A DNA stretch of 64,000 nucleotides from Lachnospiraceae bacterium (GCA_910575275.1 CAJTEE010000005.1:1-64000), one strand, 5' to 3'; shown: positions 15,600 through 24,259, numbered from the stretch's first letter. Notes: a model not told the origin generated them from the sequence alone. Program-made: numbers and translations.

Positions 15600-15791
15600 A
15601 TGCCAAGAATGTCAAAGAAGTTGAAGAAAGAGCTTGCTTTCTTCTTAAACGACCGGGGGCGCAGAAGCTACAATGAACTCTGCCGGAAATGCCAGCATGA
15701 GTGTAAGCAGAGTTTCCGGGCTGTCATTATCGACTGCCCCCGCTACCAATCCAAACGAACCAAAAGGAGGACACCGCCTAATGAATTGTGA
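15600..15791 (+). CDS. Small Cys-containing basic protein
   Basis: A 63-residue basic protein with RSYNELCRKCQHECKQSF (three closely spaced Cys) and a later CPRYQSKR, which could bind a metal ion. It starts after AAGGAGG and overlaps the next gene by 11 bp. No function is known. It is the first gene of a four-gene operon. Confidence 0.6.
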   Translation: MPRMSKKLKKELAFFLNDRGRRSYNELCRKCQHECKQSFRAVIIDCPRYQSKRTKRRTPPNEL

Positions 15792-16119
15792 ATTTATGAT
15801 AGCCAGTACGCCCTTGCCGCCCTGTATGCCGCTCCCAAAGGTAATGCTCCGGCTTCCGGTCAGCAATACGGCAAAGGTCATGTACGCCCGCCTGCTGGAT
15901 GAAATCCTGACAAGGGGAACCGAGGACAGCAACGGGATTCTGTTTATCCGCTTCCCCGTCATGGAGATAGCGGCGGCACTCTTCCGAAGCCCCCAGACCT
16001 GCAAGCGTTCTCTGAACAAGCTGGAACAGGCCGGGATGATAATGCGTGTCCGTCAGGGAATCGGGGAAGTCAGCCATATGTATATCCTGCTCCCCAAGGA
16101 GGACACCGCCCATGAATGA
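15781..16119 (+). CDS. Winged-helix protein resembling RepA N-terminal domain
   Basis: A 112-residue protein. LPKVMLRLPVSNTAKVMYAR, LLDEILTRGTEDSNGILFIR, FPVMEIAAAL and SPQTCKRSLNKLEQAGMI match the layout of the RepA_N winged-helix domain (compare 7237) without the C-terminal part. It may act as a short replication initiator or DNA-binding regulator. It overlaps both neighbours. Confidence 0.6.
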   Translation: MNCEFMIASTPLPPCMPLPKVMLRLPVSNTAKVMYARLLDEILTRGTEDSNGILFIRFPVMEIAAALFRSPQTCKRSLNKLEQAGMIMRVRQGIGEVSHMYILLPKEDTAHE

Positions 16120-16405
16120 GAAGCTGGAAAAACTGAATCAGGAGATTGAAAAGACCGAAGCCAGACTGCGGCGGGCGCAGCATAAAGAGAAAATGCTGGA
16201 ACACCAGATAAAGACACTGAACCGGAAGGAACGGACGCACCGGCTCTGTACCAGAGGGGCAATGCTGGAAAGCCATCTCCCTCACCCGGAATCCGTGACG
16301 GACGAGCAGGTCAGCACCATTTTAAAGATACTGTTCCATCGAAGCGACACGAAGTGTCTTATGGCACAGGTTCTTACAGAAAACCGGAAGGAGGACACAG
16401 AATGA
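16112..16405 (+). CDS. DUF3847-type coiled-coil protein
   Basis: A 97-residue protein. The N-terminal half is a charged coiled coil (LEKLNQEIEKTEARLRRAQH) followed by RTHRLCTRGAMLESHL, the signature of DUF3847 proteins found in mobilizable elements. The function is unknown. It overlaps both neighbours, so it is translationally coupled. Confidence 0.75.
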   Translation: MNEKLEKLNQEIEKTEARLRRAQHKEKMLEHQIKTLNRKERTHRLCTRGAMLESHLPHPESVTDEQVSTILKILFHRSDTKCLMAQVLTENRKEDTE

Positions 16406-16920
16406 AGTTTTCAAAAAATGAGCGGAATATTATTTGCCAATATGCCGCACCAACCAAAGCGGAAACGCTTGCAGGCATAAAAGAAACCGTGTCGGTAACA
16501 ACAGATTTAATGACAAAGTTAATCATGGAGAACGCCATCCGAAGGCTGGAACGAATACCAGAACCAGAGTGCAGCCAGTTTATTGCCAGCGTAAAAGCAC
16601 AGTTCCCGACAGAACATAGCAACAATTCTATCCGTCAGCGGCTTGCGGCGGCAAAAGCACAGGAACAGATTTTACAGGGACATGACCTGTCAGGAAAAGA
16701 ACGGTTCCGCCCGGAAACCCGGCACATGATTATGGTGGAAGTACAGAAGCAATGCTTTGTTGGCTTTAAAGGGGAGCGGTTCCGCTTTTATCTCTCCGAT
16801 GAAGGCTATCGGAACGCAAAGCGCAGCGAGCAGGAGGGAGAAATCAAGATAAAAAGCCATGCCGCCGTTGTTGACGGAAAGCTCTATCCTGACAAGAAGC
16901 CCCGACAGCAGGAGCGATAA
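16402..16920 (+). CDS. Transposon-transfer-assisting-like protein
   Basis: A 172-residue protein. The N-terminal 70 residues (MKFSKNERNIICQYAAPTKA, ETLAGIKETV, LERIPEPECSQFIASVK) resemble the short transposon-transfer assisting family but with a C-terminal extension (HMIMVEVQKQCFVGFKGERF, RFYLSDEGYRNAKRSEQ). It ends 60 bp before a 29-bp inverted repeat and 130 bp before oriT, so a transfer-related role is plausible. The family call is by eye. Confidence 0.5.
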   Translation: MKFSKNERNIICQYAAPTKAETLAGIKETVSVTTDLMTKLIMENAIRRLERIPEPECSQFIASVKAQFPTEHSNNSIRQRLAAAKAQEQILQGHDLSGKERFRPETRHMIMVEVQKQCFVGFKGERFRFYLSDEGYRNAKRSEQEGEIKIKSHAAVVDGKLYPDKKPRQQER

Positions 16921-16980
16921 AAAAGCCTGTTCCAGAATCAAAGCGCACCAGGCGCGTCTTGATTTTTGCCGGGAAATTTT

Positions 16981-17009
16981 AACGTGGACGAGCCGGGCGC
17001 GTTCACGTT
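16981..17009. repeat. 29-bp inverted repeat, copy 1
   Basis: AACGTGGACG (16981-16990) faces CGTTCACGTT (17000-17009) across a 9-nt loop. An equivalent site with the same arm and loop lengths is at 20020-20048. Candidate protein-binding site. Confidence 0.6.
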
Positions 17010-17053
17010 GACGGCTTCCAAAGTGACAAGCTGAAAAACTCCCCTCTGAAAGA

Positions 17054-17097
17054 GGGCGCAATTATACACCACTTAGGGAAGTGGTGCATTGCGCCCT
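17054..17097 (+). other. oriT: oriT of IME2 (MOBQ type)
   Basis: GGGCGCAAT (17054-17062) pairs with ATTGCGCCC (17088-17096), and inside it CACCACTT (17067-17074) pairs with AAGTGGTG (17079-17086). The tail TTGCGCCCT corresponds to the nick region of RSF1010-type MOBQ origins (core TGCGCCCT). It lies 1.26 kb upstream of the MOBQ relaxase gene. Confidence 0.75.
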
Positions 17098-17337
17098 GCC
17101 GGGAGCGTCCTGCGGACAGCAGATGATTTCCGCAGATTTTCAATCTGCTCCAATCATCACAGGGGAAGCTACCCTTCCCCTGCGCTGGCTCCGCCAGCTA
17201 CCCCTTTGTGGGCTTGCCGCCGGGAACACCTTGTGCCGCCAGCTATTCCCGGTCAGCAAGTTTTATATCATTCTGCGCTGCTTCTTCCGATGTGGATAGA
17301 AAGATGATATACTCAAAGAAAAATTTGAAAAAAACTA
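17098..17337. other. Noncoding stretch between oriT and TipA-type gene
   Basis: About 240 bp. No gene is supported; short frames lack ribosome binding sites. It ends in the promoter of the MerR-type gene. Confidence 0.4.
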
Positions 17338-17368
17338 TTGACCCTCACGGTGCGTAATAGATTAAAGT
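17338..17368 (+). promoter_or_regulatory. MerR-type promoter with 19-bp spacer
   Basis: The -35 is TTGACC (17338-17343) and the -10 TAAAGT-like (17363-17368), separated by 19 bp, the long spacer typical of MerR-controlled promoters. CCTCACG..GCGTAA in the spacer is a partial dyad. Confidence 0.55.
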
Positions 17369-17398
17369 GTGTATATCAGGAACAGGAGGTTGGCGGCA

Positions 17399-18253
17399 AT
17401 GAGGACAGTAAAGGAAATATCAGATTTAACAGGTATCAGCGTGCGCACGCTTCACTACTATGATGAAATCGGTCTTTTGAAGCCGACAGACAAAAGCGAA
17501 GCGGGATACCGGCTTTATGACGATAAAGCATTGGAAACATTGCAACAGATTTTGTTTTTCCGTGAGTTTGATATTCCTTTGAAGGAAATCAAAGCGATTA
17601 TGGCGAACCCGGCTCTTGACAGGAACCAGATTTTACAAATGCAGAGGAAAATGCTGACAGTAAAAAAGGAACGCATGGAGCGTTTGATTGCCAGCATTGA
17701 CAGTATTTTGAAAGGAGATAATAAAATGGATTTTGCGATTTTTGACAAAAAAGAAGTGGAAGAAATGTTCCGACTGACTTATGAACGTATGCCTGAAAAG
17801 ATGCGTAAGATTGCCGTAGATGAATTTGGGGGCGTTGATGAGTGGAAAAAGCATTTTATGGAAGTGGTGTCCTCGGAAGATATGCAGAAAAAATATGCAA
17901 AGGTTGTGGAGTGGTACGGTGGGAAGGAAGCCTATAAGGCGGCATCCGCCAATCCGTTAGGCAAGGATGTGGTGAAAGGCTATGGCAAACGCATAGAAGC
18001 AGTCATGGAAAAGCTTGCCGGGAAGAAAAACTGTCCTACCGATTCTTTTGAAGTAAAGGAACTGGTTGGAGAATACGGCTTTGTGATGAAACAGCTTACG
18101 CAGATAAAGGAAGAATCCGGCATGATGAAATATCTTGCATGGTTCCAAAACACAGAGCCGACAAAATCCAAGATAGATAAGCGGTATGGAGAAGGAACGG
18201 CGGAATTTATCTCACAGGCAATCGAAACATTCTACGGGGGCGGATTGATGTAA
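17399..18253 (+). CDS. MerR-family TipA-like regulator with TipAS domain
   Basis: A 284-residue protein. The MerR head has MRTVKEISDLTGISVRTLHY and YYDEIGLLKP, then a coiled-coil dimer helix (about 80-110). The C-terminal TipAS-like domain includes YERMPEKMRKIAVDEFGG and a final YGEGTAEFISQAIETFYGGG. TipAS domains capture thiopeptides and other amphipathic antibiotics and switch on their own promoter. A separate TipAS-only product from an internal start is usual in this family; ATG at 17725 after AAAGGAG fits that here. It is carried as cargo between oriT and the relaxase. Confidence 0.88.
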   Translation: MRTVKEISDLTGISVRTLHYYDEIGLLKPTDKSEAGYRLYDDKALETLQQILFFREFDIPLKEIKAIMANPALDRNQILQMQRKMLTVKKERMERLIASIDSILKGDNKMDFAIFDKKEVEEMFRLTYERMPEKMRKIAVDEFGGVDEWKKHFMEVVSSEDMQKKYAKVVEWYGGKEAYKAASANPLGKDVVKGYGKRIEAVMEKLAGKKNCPTDSFEVKELVGEYGFVMKQLTQIKEESGMMKYLAWFQNTEPTKSKIDKRYGEGTAEFISQAIETFYGGGLM

Positions 18254-18292
18254 ATATAACCAAATATTCCGCCGCCCACCAGCGGTACACCC

Positions 18293-18325
18293 AAGCAGGA
18301 AATCTGAAAAGGTATCCTGCTTTTT
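18293..18325 (+). terminator. Intrinsic terminator after TipA-like gene
   Basis: AAGCAGGA pairs with TCCTGCTT around an AAAAGG loop and runs into T5. It is nearly the same hairpin as at 4323-4353 in IME1. Confidence 0.75.
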
Positions 18326-18361
18326 CTATGCCCGGAATCCGGGAGAAAGGAGGGCGCATAC

Positions 18362-19951
18362 TTGCCATGCCCGCACTGTAAAATCACAATCATCAAGCGG
18401 AGCAACAATGAATCCGCTGTTTCTGCCGCCGCCTACCAGAGCGGCGAGAAACTATTCTCTGAATATGACCAAGAGCAGAAATACTATCCCTACAAGAACG
18501 AGGTCACCCACAAAGAAATCATGCTCCCGCCCCATGCACCGCCGGAGTATGCCGACCGCAACACCCTATGGAACTCTGCCGAAGCACAGGAAAAACAATG
18601 GAACTCCCAGCTTGCCCGGAGGTTCGTGCTTGCCATCCCAAGGGAAATCCCATCGGAACAGCACGCCGACCTTATCCGTGACTACTGCCGGGATTTTTTT
18701 GTTTCTAAAGGCATTATAGCCGATTTTGCCATCCATGACAAAGGGGACGGCAACCCCCACGCCCATATCCTGCTCACCATGCGGGCGATGGACGAAAAAG
18801 GGAAATGGCTCCCCAAATGCCGCAAGGTATACGACCTTGACGAAAACGGCGAAAGAATCCGGCTCCCGTCCGGCAGATGGAAAAGCCATAAGGAGAACAC
18901 CGTGGACTGGAACGACCAGAAATACGCTGAAATCTGGCGGCAGGGATGGGCGGACACGGCCAACCGTTATTTAGAAGCTAATCACCGCCCGGAACGGCTT
19001 GACCTGCGCTCCTATGCCCGACAGGGAATTGATAAAATCCCCACTGTCCACATGGGGGCAGCCGTCTGTCAGATGGAGAAAAAAGGAATCCAGACCAACA
19101 TCGGCAACCTGAACCGGGACATCAAAGCCGCCAACTCCCTCATGCAGTCCATCCGCCAGATGGTGCGCCACTTAAAAGGCTGGATTGCCGACTTAAAAGA
19201 GAAAAAAGCCGCCCTGATGGAAGTGTTGGAGCAGACGAAGGAGCCGACTATACCGGAGCTGCTCTCACAATATTTAGAACTGCGGAGCGGACAGCGTGCC
19301 GACTGGACTTCCAGAGGGAAACTGAAAGGCACAGTTGCCGACTTCAACAGGGTACAGGCGGCTATGGATTTTCTGCGGAAAAAAGAAATCTCTACCGTAG
19401 AGAGCCTTGACACCCGGCTGGATGAAATCAGCCAGACCGCCGTTTCTGTCATGGAGAGCATGAAAAAAAGCGAGAAGCGGATAAAAGCCATCGACACCAT
19501 GCTGTCCTACATTGACAAATACGAAGCAAACAAGCCAGTCCATAAGGAGTATGCCACTATCGGCTGGAAGAAGAAAAAGGAGCAGTTTGCGGAGAGCCAC
19601 CGGGAGGAACTGGACGCTTACAATGCCGCCGTCCGGTATTTTAAAGCCAACCTGAAAGGCAATACCTACTCCCGCAAAGATTTGGAAGCGGAACGGGAAC
19701 AGCTTGCTTCTGCCCTGCCGGAACAGGGGGAGGAGCTGGAAGCGGTTCAGGCAGATGTAAAAGTTCTGCGGGATGTGCGCCGCTGGCTCAACCAAGTGCT
19801 GCCATCCGAACAGTACCGCCAGACCGCCGAGCCGGGGAAGAAACCGTCCGTACAGGGGAACCTGAAAGGGCGGCAGGAACGCATCCGGCAGGAGCAGGCA
19901 GAGAAACGCCAGCCGCCCCGGACACAGAAACAACAGAATATGGAACTTTAA
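18362..19951 (+). CDS. mobL: MOBQ-type relaxase (MobA/MobL family)
   Basis: A 529-residue relaxase starting with TTG at 18362 after GAAAGGAGG. The N-terminal nuclease domain has KITIIKRSNNESAVSAAAYQ and SGEKLFSE, the MobA/MobL opening with its catalytic region, and the three-His motif in HDKGDGNPHAHILLTMRA. The C-terminal 300 residues are helical and charged, lacking an obvious primase domain. It should nick the MOBQ-type oriT at 17054-17097. This relaxase class differs from those of IME1 and the host ICE, so the two inserted elements differ in transfer systems. Confidence 0.92.
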   Translation: MPCPHCKITIIKRSNNESAVSAAAYQSGEKLFSEYDQEQKYYPYKNEVTHKEIMLPPHAPPEYADRNTLWNSAEAQEKQWNSQLARRFVLAIPREIPSEQHADLIRDYCRDFFVSKGIIADFAIHDKGDGNPHAHILLTMRAMDEKGKWLPKCRKVYDLDENGERIRLPSGRWKSHKENTVDWNDQKYAEIWRQGWADTANRYLEANHRPERLDLRSYARQGIDKIPTVHMGAAVCQMEKKGIQTNIGNLNRDIKAANSLMQSIRQMVRHLKGWIADLKEKKAALMEVLEQTKEPTIPELLSQYLELRSGQRADWTSRGKLKGTVADFNRVQAAMDFLRKKEISTVESLDTRLDEISQTAVSVMESMKKSEKRIKAIDTMLSYIDKYEANKPVHKEYATIGWKKKKEQFAESHREELDAYNAAVRYFKANLKGNTYSRKDLEAEREQLASALPEQGEELEAVQADVKVLRDVRRWLNQVLPSEQYRQTAEPGKKPSVQGNLKGRQERIRQEQAEKRQPPRTQKQQNMEL

Positions 19952-19953
19952 AC

Positions 19954-19998
19954 AGGCACTTGTTTTGTGATTTGAAATCGTAGACAAGTGCCTTTTTC
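19954..19998 (+). terminator. Intrinsic terminator after mobL
   Basis: AGGCACTTGT (19954-19963) pairs perfectly with ACAAGTGCCT (19984-19993), followed by T4-T5. Confidence 0.85.
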
Positions 19999-20019
19999 TT
20001 TTGAACAAGATTTATCGGT

Positions 20020-20048
20020 AACGTGAACGACATTGTGTCGCTCACGTT
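20020..20048. repeat. 29-bp inverted repeat, copy 2
   Basis: AACGTGAACG (20020-20029) faces CGCTCACGTT (20039-20048) with a 9-nt loop, matching copy 1 at 16981. It lies 25 bp before the primase-like gene. Confidence 0.6.
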
Positions 20049-20072
20049 GCCAGATTAAGGAGGGAACGCCTA

Positions 20073-20720
20073 TTGAACGTATTTGAAGCCGTGAAGCAGT
20101 CCGTCACCACAAGGCAGGCTGCGGAGCATTATGGAATCTATGTAAACCGGAATGGAATGTGTGTATGCCCGTTCCATAACGACAAGAACCCAAGCATGAA
20201 GGTTGACCGCCGCTTTTACTGTTTCGGCTGCGGAGCCACCGGGGACGTGATTGACTTCGTTTCCCGGCTCCACGGTATCGGAAGCAGGGAAGCCGCCCTC
20301 ATGCTTGCACAGGACTTCTCTATCCCCTATGAGGACGGGAGGAACGCCGGGAAGCAACCCATCCGACCACGCCTGCATAGGGAAACGGAGGAACAGAAAT
20401 TTAAGCGCATGGAGCGGCACTGTTACCGGGTGCTGTCCGACTATTACCATCTTTTGCGCCGCTGGAAGGAAGAATACGCCCCCAAACAGCCGGATGAAGC
20501 ATGGAATCCCCGGTTCATAGAAGCCCTGCAAAACATGAGCCGTCTGGAATACCTGATGGATGTGCTTCTGTCGGGAGAACTTCCAGAGCGGGCAGCCCTT
20601 ATCACAGGACATGGAAAGGAAGTGAGGAACCTTGAAAGACGAATGGCAGAACTTACCGCCAGAGATACGGCAGGAAGTAAAGAACATGGCAGAAAGCACC
20701 GAGCCGCCCCGGAGCGTTGA
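20073..20720 (+). CDS. CHC2 zinc-finger (primase-like) protein
   Basis: A 215-residue protein starting with TTG at 20073 after AAGGAGGG. The zinc finger is CVCPFHNDKNPS followed by RFYCFGCGATGDVIDF, as in the N-terminus of DnaG primases. No TOPRIM catalytic domain is present; the rest is helical. It overlaps the VapE-like gene by 89 bp. The pair resembles the primase/helicase module of phage satellites and mobilizable elements and likely replicates excised IME2. Confidence 0.85.
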   Translation: MNVFEAVKQSVTTRQAAEHYGIYVNRNGMCVCPFHNDKNPSMKVDRRFYCFGCGATGDVIDFVSRLHGIGSREAALMLAQDFSIPYEDGRNAGKQPIRPRLHRETEEQKFKRMERHCYRVLSDYYHLLRRWKEEYAPKQPDEAWNPRFIEALQNMSRLEYLMDVLLSGELPERAALITGHGKEVRNLERRMAELTARDTAGSKEHGRKHRAAPER

Positions 20721-22029
20721 GGAAGTCAAAGCCTTGTTGGAAACCACCGAAAAAGGCGGCTTCCGAAACAGCATCCGAAACTGCCTGACCGTGTTCCAGT
20801 GCGACCTGCTCCTGTCCGGGGCGGTTGCCTATAACCTGCTGACTGACCGCACCGATATTTTAAAGCCCATCGGTTACAAAAGACCCCCAAACAGCCCCAT
20901 GACCGACACGGACATGAAATATATCCGGCTGTATCTGGAAGAAAACTACGGCCTGACAAGCGAAAAGAAGATACAGGATGCTGCCGGCCTTGCCGCCGAC
21001 CAGAACAGCTACCATCCTATCTGGGAGTATTTAAACAACCTGACATGGGACGGAACCGAGCGGGTGCGCTTCTGTTTGCGGCATTTTTTAGGGGCAGAAA
21101 CAGACCAGTACACCTATGAAGCCCTGCGTCTGTTTCTGTTGGGAGCCATCCACCGGGCATTTTCCCCCGGCTGTAAATTTGAGGTCATGCTCTGCCTTGT
21201 GGGAGGGCAGGGAGCCGGGAAGTCCACCTTCTTCCGCCTGCTGGCAGTCAAAGACGAGTGGTTCTCCGATGATTTACGGAAGCTGGACGATGATAACGTA
21301 TACCGCAAGTTGCAAGGTCATTGGATAATCGAAATGTCAGAGATGATTGCCACCGCAAACGCAAAGAGCATAGAGGAAATCAAGTCCTTTTTGAGCCGCC
21401 AGAAGGAAGTCTACAAGATACCCTACGAAACCCACCCGGCAGACCGCCCAAGACAGTGCGTGTTCGGCGGCACGTCCAACGCCCTTGACTTCCTGCCCCT
21501 TGACCGCTCCGGCAACCGCCGCTTTATCCCCATACAGGTATGCCCGGAACAGGCGGAAACACACATTTTAGAGGACGAACCCGCTTCCAGAGCCTATATC
21601 AATCAAGTGTGGGCAGAAGCGATGGAGATTTACAAAAGTGGCAGATGGAAGCTGACATTCAGCCCGGAAATGGTGCGCTACTTAAAAGAACACCAGCGGG
21701 ACTTTATGCCGGAGGACACCAAAGCCGGGATGATTCAGGCTTTCCTTGACAGCTATCCCGGCGATACCGTCTGCTCCAAACAACTTTACAAAGAAGCCTT
21801 AAACCACGCTTTTGACGAGCCGAAACAATGGGAGATACGGGAAATCAACGAGATAATGAACCAGTGCGTCACCGGCTGGAAGTATTTCTCCAACCCCCGG
21901 ATGTTTGCCGGATATGGCAGACAGAAAGGATGGGAACGGGAGCAGCCGGCAACGGACACCGGCAACAGGGCGGGAAAAACCCCAGAGGGATTTACGCCGG
22001 TGCCGGAGCAGATGGAGCTTCCCTTCTGA
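20632..22029 (+). CDS. Virulence-associated E (VapE)-type helicase/ATPase
   Basis: A 465-residue protein starting with TTG at 20632. It contains Walker A LVGGQGAGKSTFFRLL, the acidic Walker B-like WIIEMSEMIATANA, and FGGTSNALDFLPLDRSGNRR with an Arg finger. This is the superfamily 3-like ATPase core of VapE proteins. The N-terminal 190 residues hold a helical domain (NNLTWDGTERVRFCLRHFLG). It is probably the replicative helicase of IME2, working with the CHC2 protein encoded upstream. Confidence 0.88.
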   Translation: MKDEWQNLPPEIRQEVKNMAESTEPPRSVEEVKALLETTEKGGFRNSIRNCLTVFQCDLLLSGAVAYNLLTDRTDILKPIGYKRPPNSPMTDTDMKYIRLYLEENYGLTSEKKIQDAAGLAADQNSYHPIWEYLNNLTWDGTERVRFCLRHFLGAETDQYTYEALRLFLLGAIHRAFSPGCKFEVMLCLVGGQGAGKSTFFRLLAVKDEWFSDDLRKLDDDNVYRKLQGHWIIEMSEMIATANAKSIEEIKSFLSRQKEVYKIPYETHPADRPRQCVFGGTSNALDFLPLDRSGNRRFIPIQVCPEQAETHILEDEPASRAYINQVWAEAMEIYKSGRWKLTFSPEMVRYLKEHQRDFMPEDTKAGMIQAFLDSYPGDTVCSKQLYKEALNHAFDEPKQWEIREINEIMNQCVTGWKYFSNPRMFAGYGRQKGWEREQPATDTGNRAGKTPEGFTPVPEQMELPF

Positions 22030-22282
22030 AAAAATCCGGCAAATGACAGCTCGTTGCACACTTCGTTGCTATCCCGTTGCCGGGCCGGTTGCCGGGGAAA
22101 ATCCCATAACTGCGGGCTTTTCTCCCCTTTAACAACCAAAACAACAGAAAAATAAAAGAAAAAGTATAAAATAACCCAACCGCCAGACAAGGATTAGTTT
22201 CATGGTTTTTTGAAGCCCGTTGCCAGACTTCGTTGCCGACCTTCCCTATCTGGCTGTTTTCATCTATGGAGGACAACTGCCT

Positions 22283-22480
22283 ATGGCGAAAAATAAAACA
22301 GAGATTCATGTCACCACAATATTTGACGGCGAACTGGACGCTACGGACGTTTTCGTATGCCTTATCGCACAGAAACACAGCAGAAAAACAGATAAAGAAT
22401 ATCTTGCTAAATCACAAGAAATAGGGTATAATAAAGATGAGGTTCCAAGTGACCGTGTTCCGTCTGGATTGTGCGGGTAA
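22283..22480 (+). CDS. Small protein upstream of recombinase
   Basis: A 65-residue protein beginning MAKNKTEIHVTTIFDGELDA and TDVFVCLIAQK. It sits directly before the large serine recombinase, as tnpW-type genes do (compare 8912 and 38555), but the sequence is different. It may be a recombination directionality or regulatory protein. The 250 bp before it hold no other gene. Confidence 0.55.
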   Translation: MAKNKTEIHVTTIFDGELDATDVFVCLIAQKHSRKTDKEYLAKSQEIGYNKDEVPSDRVPSGLCG

Positions 22481-22486
22481 ACGGTT

Positions 22487-24151
22487 ATGATGAACACAAT
22501 GGAATATGCAGGGATGAACGCACTTCTTGCCGGGAGCTTCCGGGCAGCTATCTATTGCAGGCTGTCCAAGGACGACGACCTTGACGGGACGAGTGCCAGT
22601 ATCGAGAACCAGCGGGATATGCTGGAAAAGTTCTGCGAAAAGCAGGGATGGGAGGTTGCGGCAGTCTATCAGGACGACGGCTTCACCGGCCTGAACATGG
22701 AACGCCCCGACCTGAAACGGATGTTGAAAGCCATCGAGCGGAAGCAGGTAAACCTTGTCATTACAAAGGATTTATCGAGGTTAGGACGGAACTACTTGCA
22801 GACCGGGCAGCTTATTGAGGACTTCTTTCCAAGAAATGGTGTGCGCTACATCGCCATGAATGACGGTATCGACACCATGCGGGACAACAACGACATTGCG
22901 CCCTTCAAAAATATCCTGAATGAGATGTACAGCAAGGATATTTCCAAGAAAGTCCATTCTTCCTATGTGCTGAAGGCGCAGAAAGGCCAGTTCACCGGCT
23001 GTATCGCCCCGTTTGGCTACCGGAAAGACCCGGAGGACAAGAACCACCTTCTTATTGACGGGGAAACCGCCCCGGTTGTCCGGCTGATTTTCGGATATGC
23101 GCTGGACGGCCACGGCCCCAACTACATCCGGCGCAGGCTGGAGGAAGAAAAGCACCCCTGCCCCACATGGTGGAACCGGAAGCGGGGACACCGGAACATC
23201 CGCACCAAATGGGAAAAGAAAGACCCGGAAAACGGGCGGTACGTCTGGGACTTCTCCGTGATTAAGGAAATCCTGATGAACCCCGTCTATACCGGCGCAA
23301 TCGCTTCCCAAAAGACCGAGTACCGCTTTAAAATCGGCACTATCCGGGATAAGAAGCCGGAGGACTGGATTGTGGTGGAGGGGACGCATGAGCCGCTGGT
23401 GGACAAAAAGGACTTTGCGATTGTGCAGGAAAAACTGAAATCCCGCCAGCGACCGGGCAAATCCGGGGAAATCAACCTCTTTGCAGGGCTGATAAAATGC
23501 GGGGAGTGCGGAAAGGCTCTCACCATCCGCACCACGCATGAGAAGTTCCCGAAGCGGATTTTCTCCTGCAAGACCTATAATGCCTATGGGAAGCAGCACT
23601 GCACACAGCACCGGGTTGAGTTTGACACGCTCTATTCCCTTGTGCTGAACAAAATCCGGGAGTGCGCCGCCGCTGCCCTGACAGACAGTGAAGCAGTAGC
23701 CGGACGGCTGACCGATACCTGCCATGCCAGACAGAAAGACCAGCGGGAAGCGATGGAGCGCACCCTTGCCAAAGACGAAGAACGGATTGAAGTGCTGGAA
23801 AAGATGGTATTGCGGCTCTATGAGGATATGGTAGCCGAACGAATCACAGAAGAAAACTTCAATCTCCTGCTGGAAAAGACACAGAAGGAACAGGCGGAAT
23901 TAAAAGCCAAGGTTGAGGAAGGCCGGAAACGCCTTGCCGATGAAATCCGGCTTGCCGTGGACGCAAGGCAGTGGGTGGAATCCATACAGGAATACCGGGA
24001 CATCACCGAGCTGGACGCTTCCACCTTAAACCGCCTGATTAAAGAAATCGTTGTCCATGAAACCATAGACAGCGACAAAACAAGACACATTTCTATCGAA
24101 ATTCATTTTAATCTCAAACCCATACCGGAAGTGGAGCAGGTCACAAGCTGA
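22487..24151 (+). CDS. Large serine recombinase of IME2 (TndX/TnpX type)
   Basis: A 554-residue recombinase. The resolvase domain has the catalytic Ser in AAIYCRLSKDDDLDGTSASI and the Arg motif ITKDLSRLGRNYLQTG. The recombinase domain includes FTGCIAPFGYRKDPEDKN. The zinc ribbon is IKCGECGKALTIR and FSCKTY, then a coiled coil and a C-terminal IKEIVVHETID. It ends 106 bp before the right junction. It should catalyse insertion at CAG in maff2. It is only distantly similar to the IME1 recombinase, although both chose sites 20 bp apart. Confidence 0.93.
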   Translation: MMNTMEYAGMNALLAGSFRAAIYCRLSKDDDLDGTSASIENQRDMLEKFCEKQGWEVAAVYQDDGFTGLNMERPDLKRMLKAIERKQVNLVITKDLSRLGRNYLQTGQLIEDFFPRNGVRYIAMNDGIDTMRDNNDIAPFKNILNEMYSKDISKKVHSSYVLKAQKGQFTGCIAPFGYRKDPEDKNHLLIDGETAPVVRLIFGYALDGHGPNYIRRRLEEEKHPCPTWWNRKRGHRNIRTKWEKKDPENGRYVWDFSVIKEILMNPVYTGAIASQKTEYRFKIGTIRDKKPEDWIVVEGTHEPLVDKKDFAIVQEKLKSRQRPGKSGEINLFAGLIKCGECGKALTIRTTHEKFPKRIFSCKTYNAYGKQHCTQHRVEFDTLYSLVLNKIRECAAAALTDSEAVAGRLTDTCHARQKDQREAMERTLAKDEERIEVLEKMVLRLYEDMVAERITEENFNLLLEKTQKEQAELKAKVEEGRKRLADEIRLAVDARQWVESIQEYRDITELDASTLNRLIKEIVVHETIDSDKTRHISIEIHFNLKPIPEVEQVTS

Positions 24152-24221
24152 CCGCTCCCCTGCTCCGGGGGATTCTTTAAAAACTCCATATATATTTCTT
24201 GACGTGCCGCCGCCCGCCAGA

Positions 24222-24259
24222 AAGCTGTATTGTTCCTACTAATTGGGGATAATACAGCT
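24222..24259. repeat. IME2 right-end hairpin
   Basis: AGCTGTATT (24222-24230) is the perfect inverse of AATACAGCT (24251-24259). The right arm straddles the junction, so part of the symmetry comes from maff2 itself. Possible recombinase-binding structure. Confidence 0.5.

Larger units (their letters stand above)
10965..24257 (+). mobile_element. IME2: second mobilizable element inserted in maff2
   Basis: The left junction follows AAGCAG (10959-10964) and the right junction precedes CTCATG at 24258. CAG is present on both sides (10962-10964 and 24255-24257), so the crossover core lies within CAG. Removal with one CAG restores KQLMAGGG. Contents: XRE regulator, tnpV, immunity and toxin-antitoxin array, XRE repressor, small replication genes, oriT, TipA-type regulator, MOBQ relaxase, CHC2 and VapE-like genes, a small protein and a TndX-type recombinase ending 106 bp before the right end. 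No mating apparatus is encoded. Confidence 0.85.

Noticed and set aside
17081-17307. Two 72-residue frames after oriT of IME2
   Set aside because: No family features; the starts lie inside the oriT hairpin or have poor ribosome binding sites.
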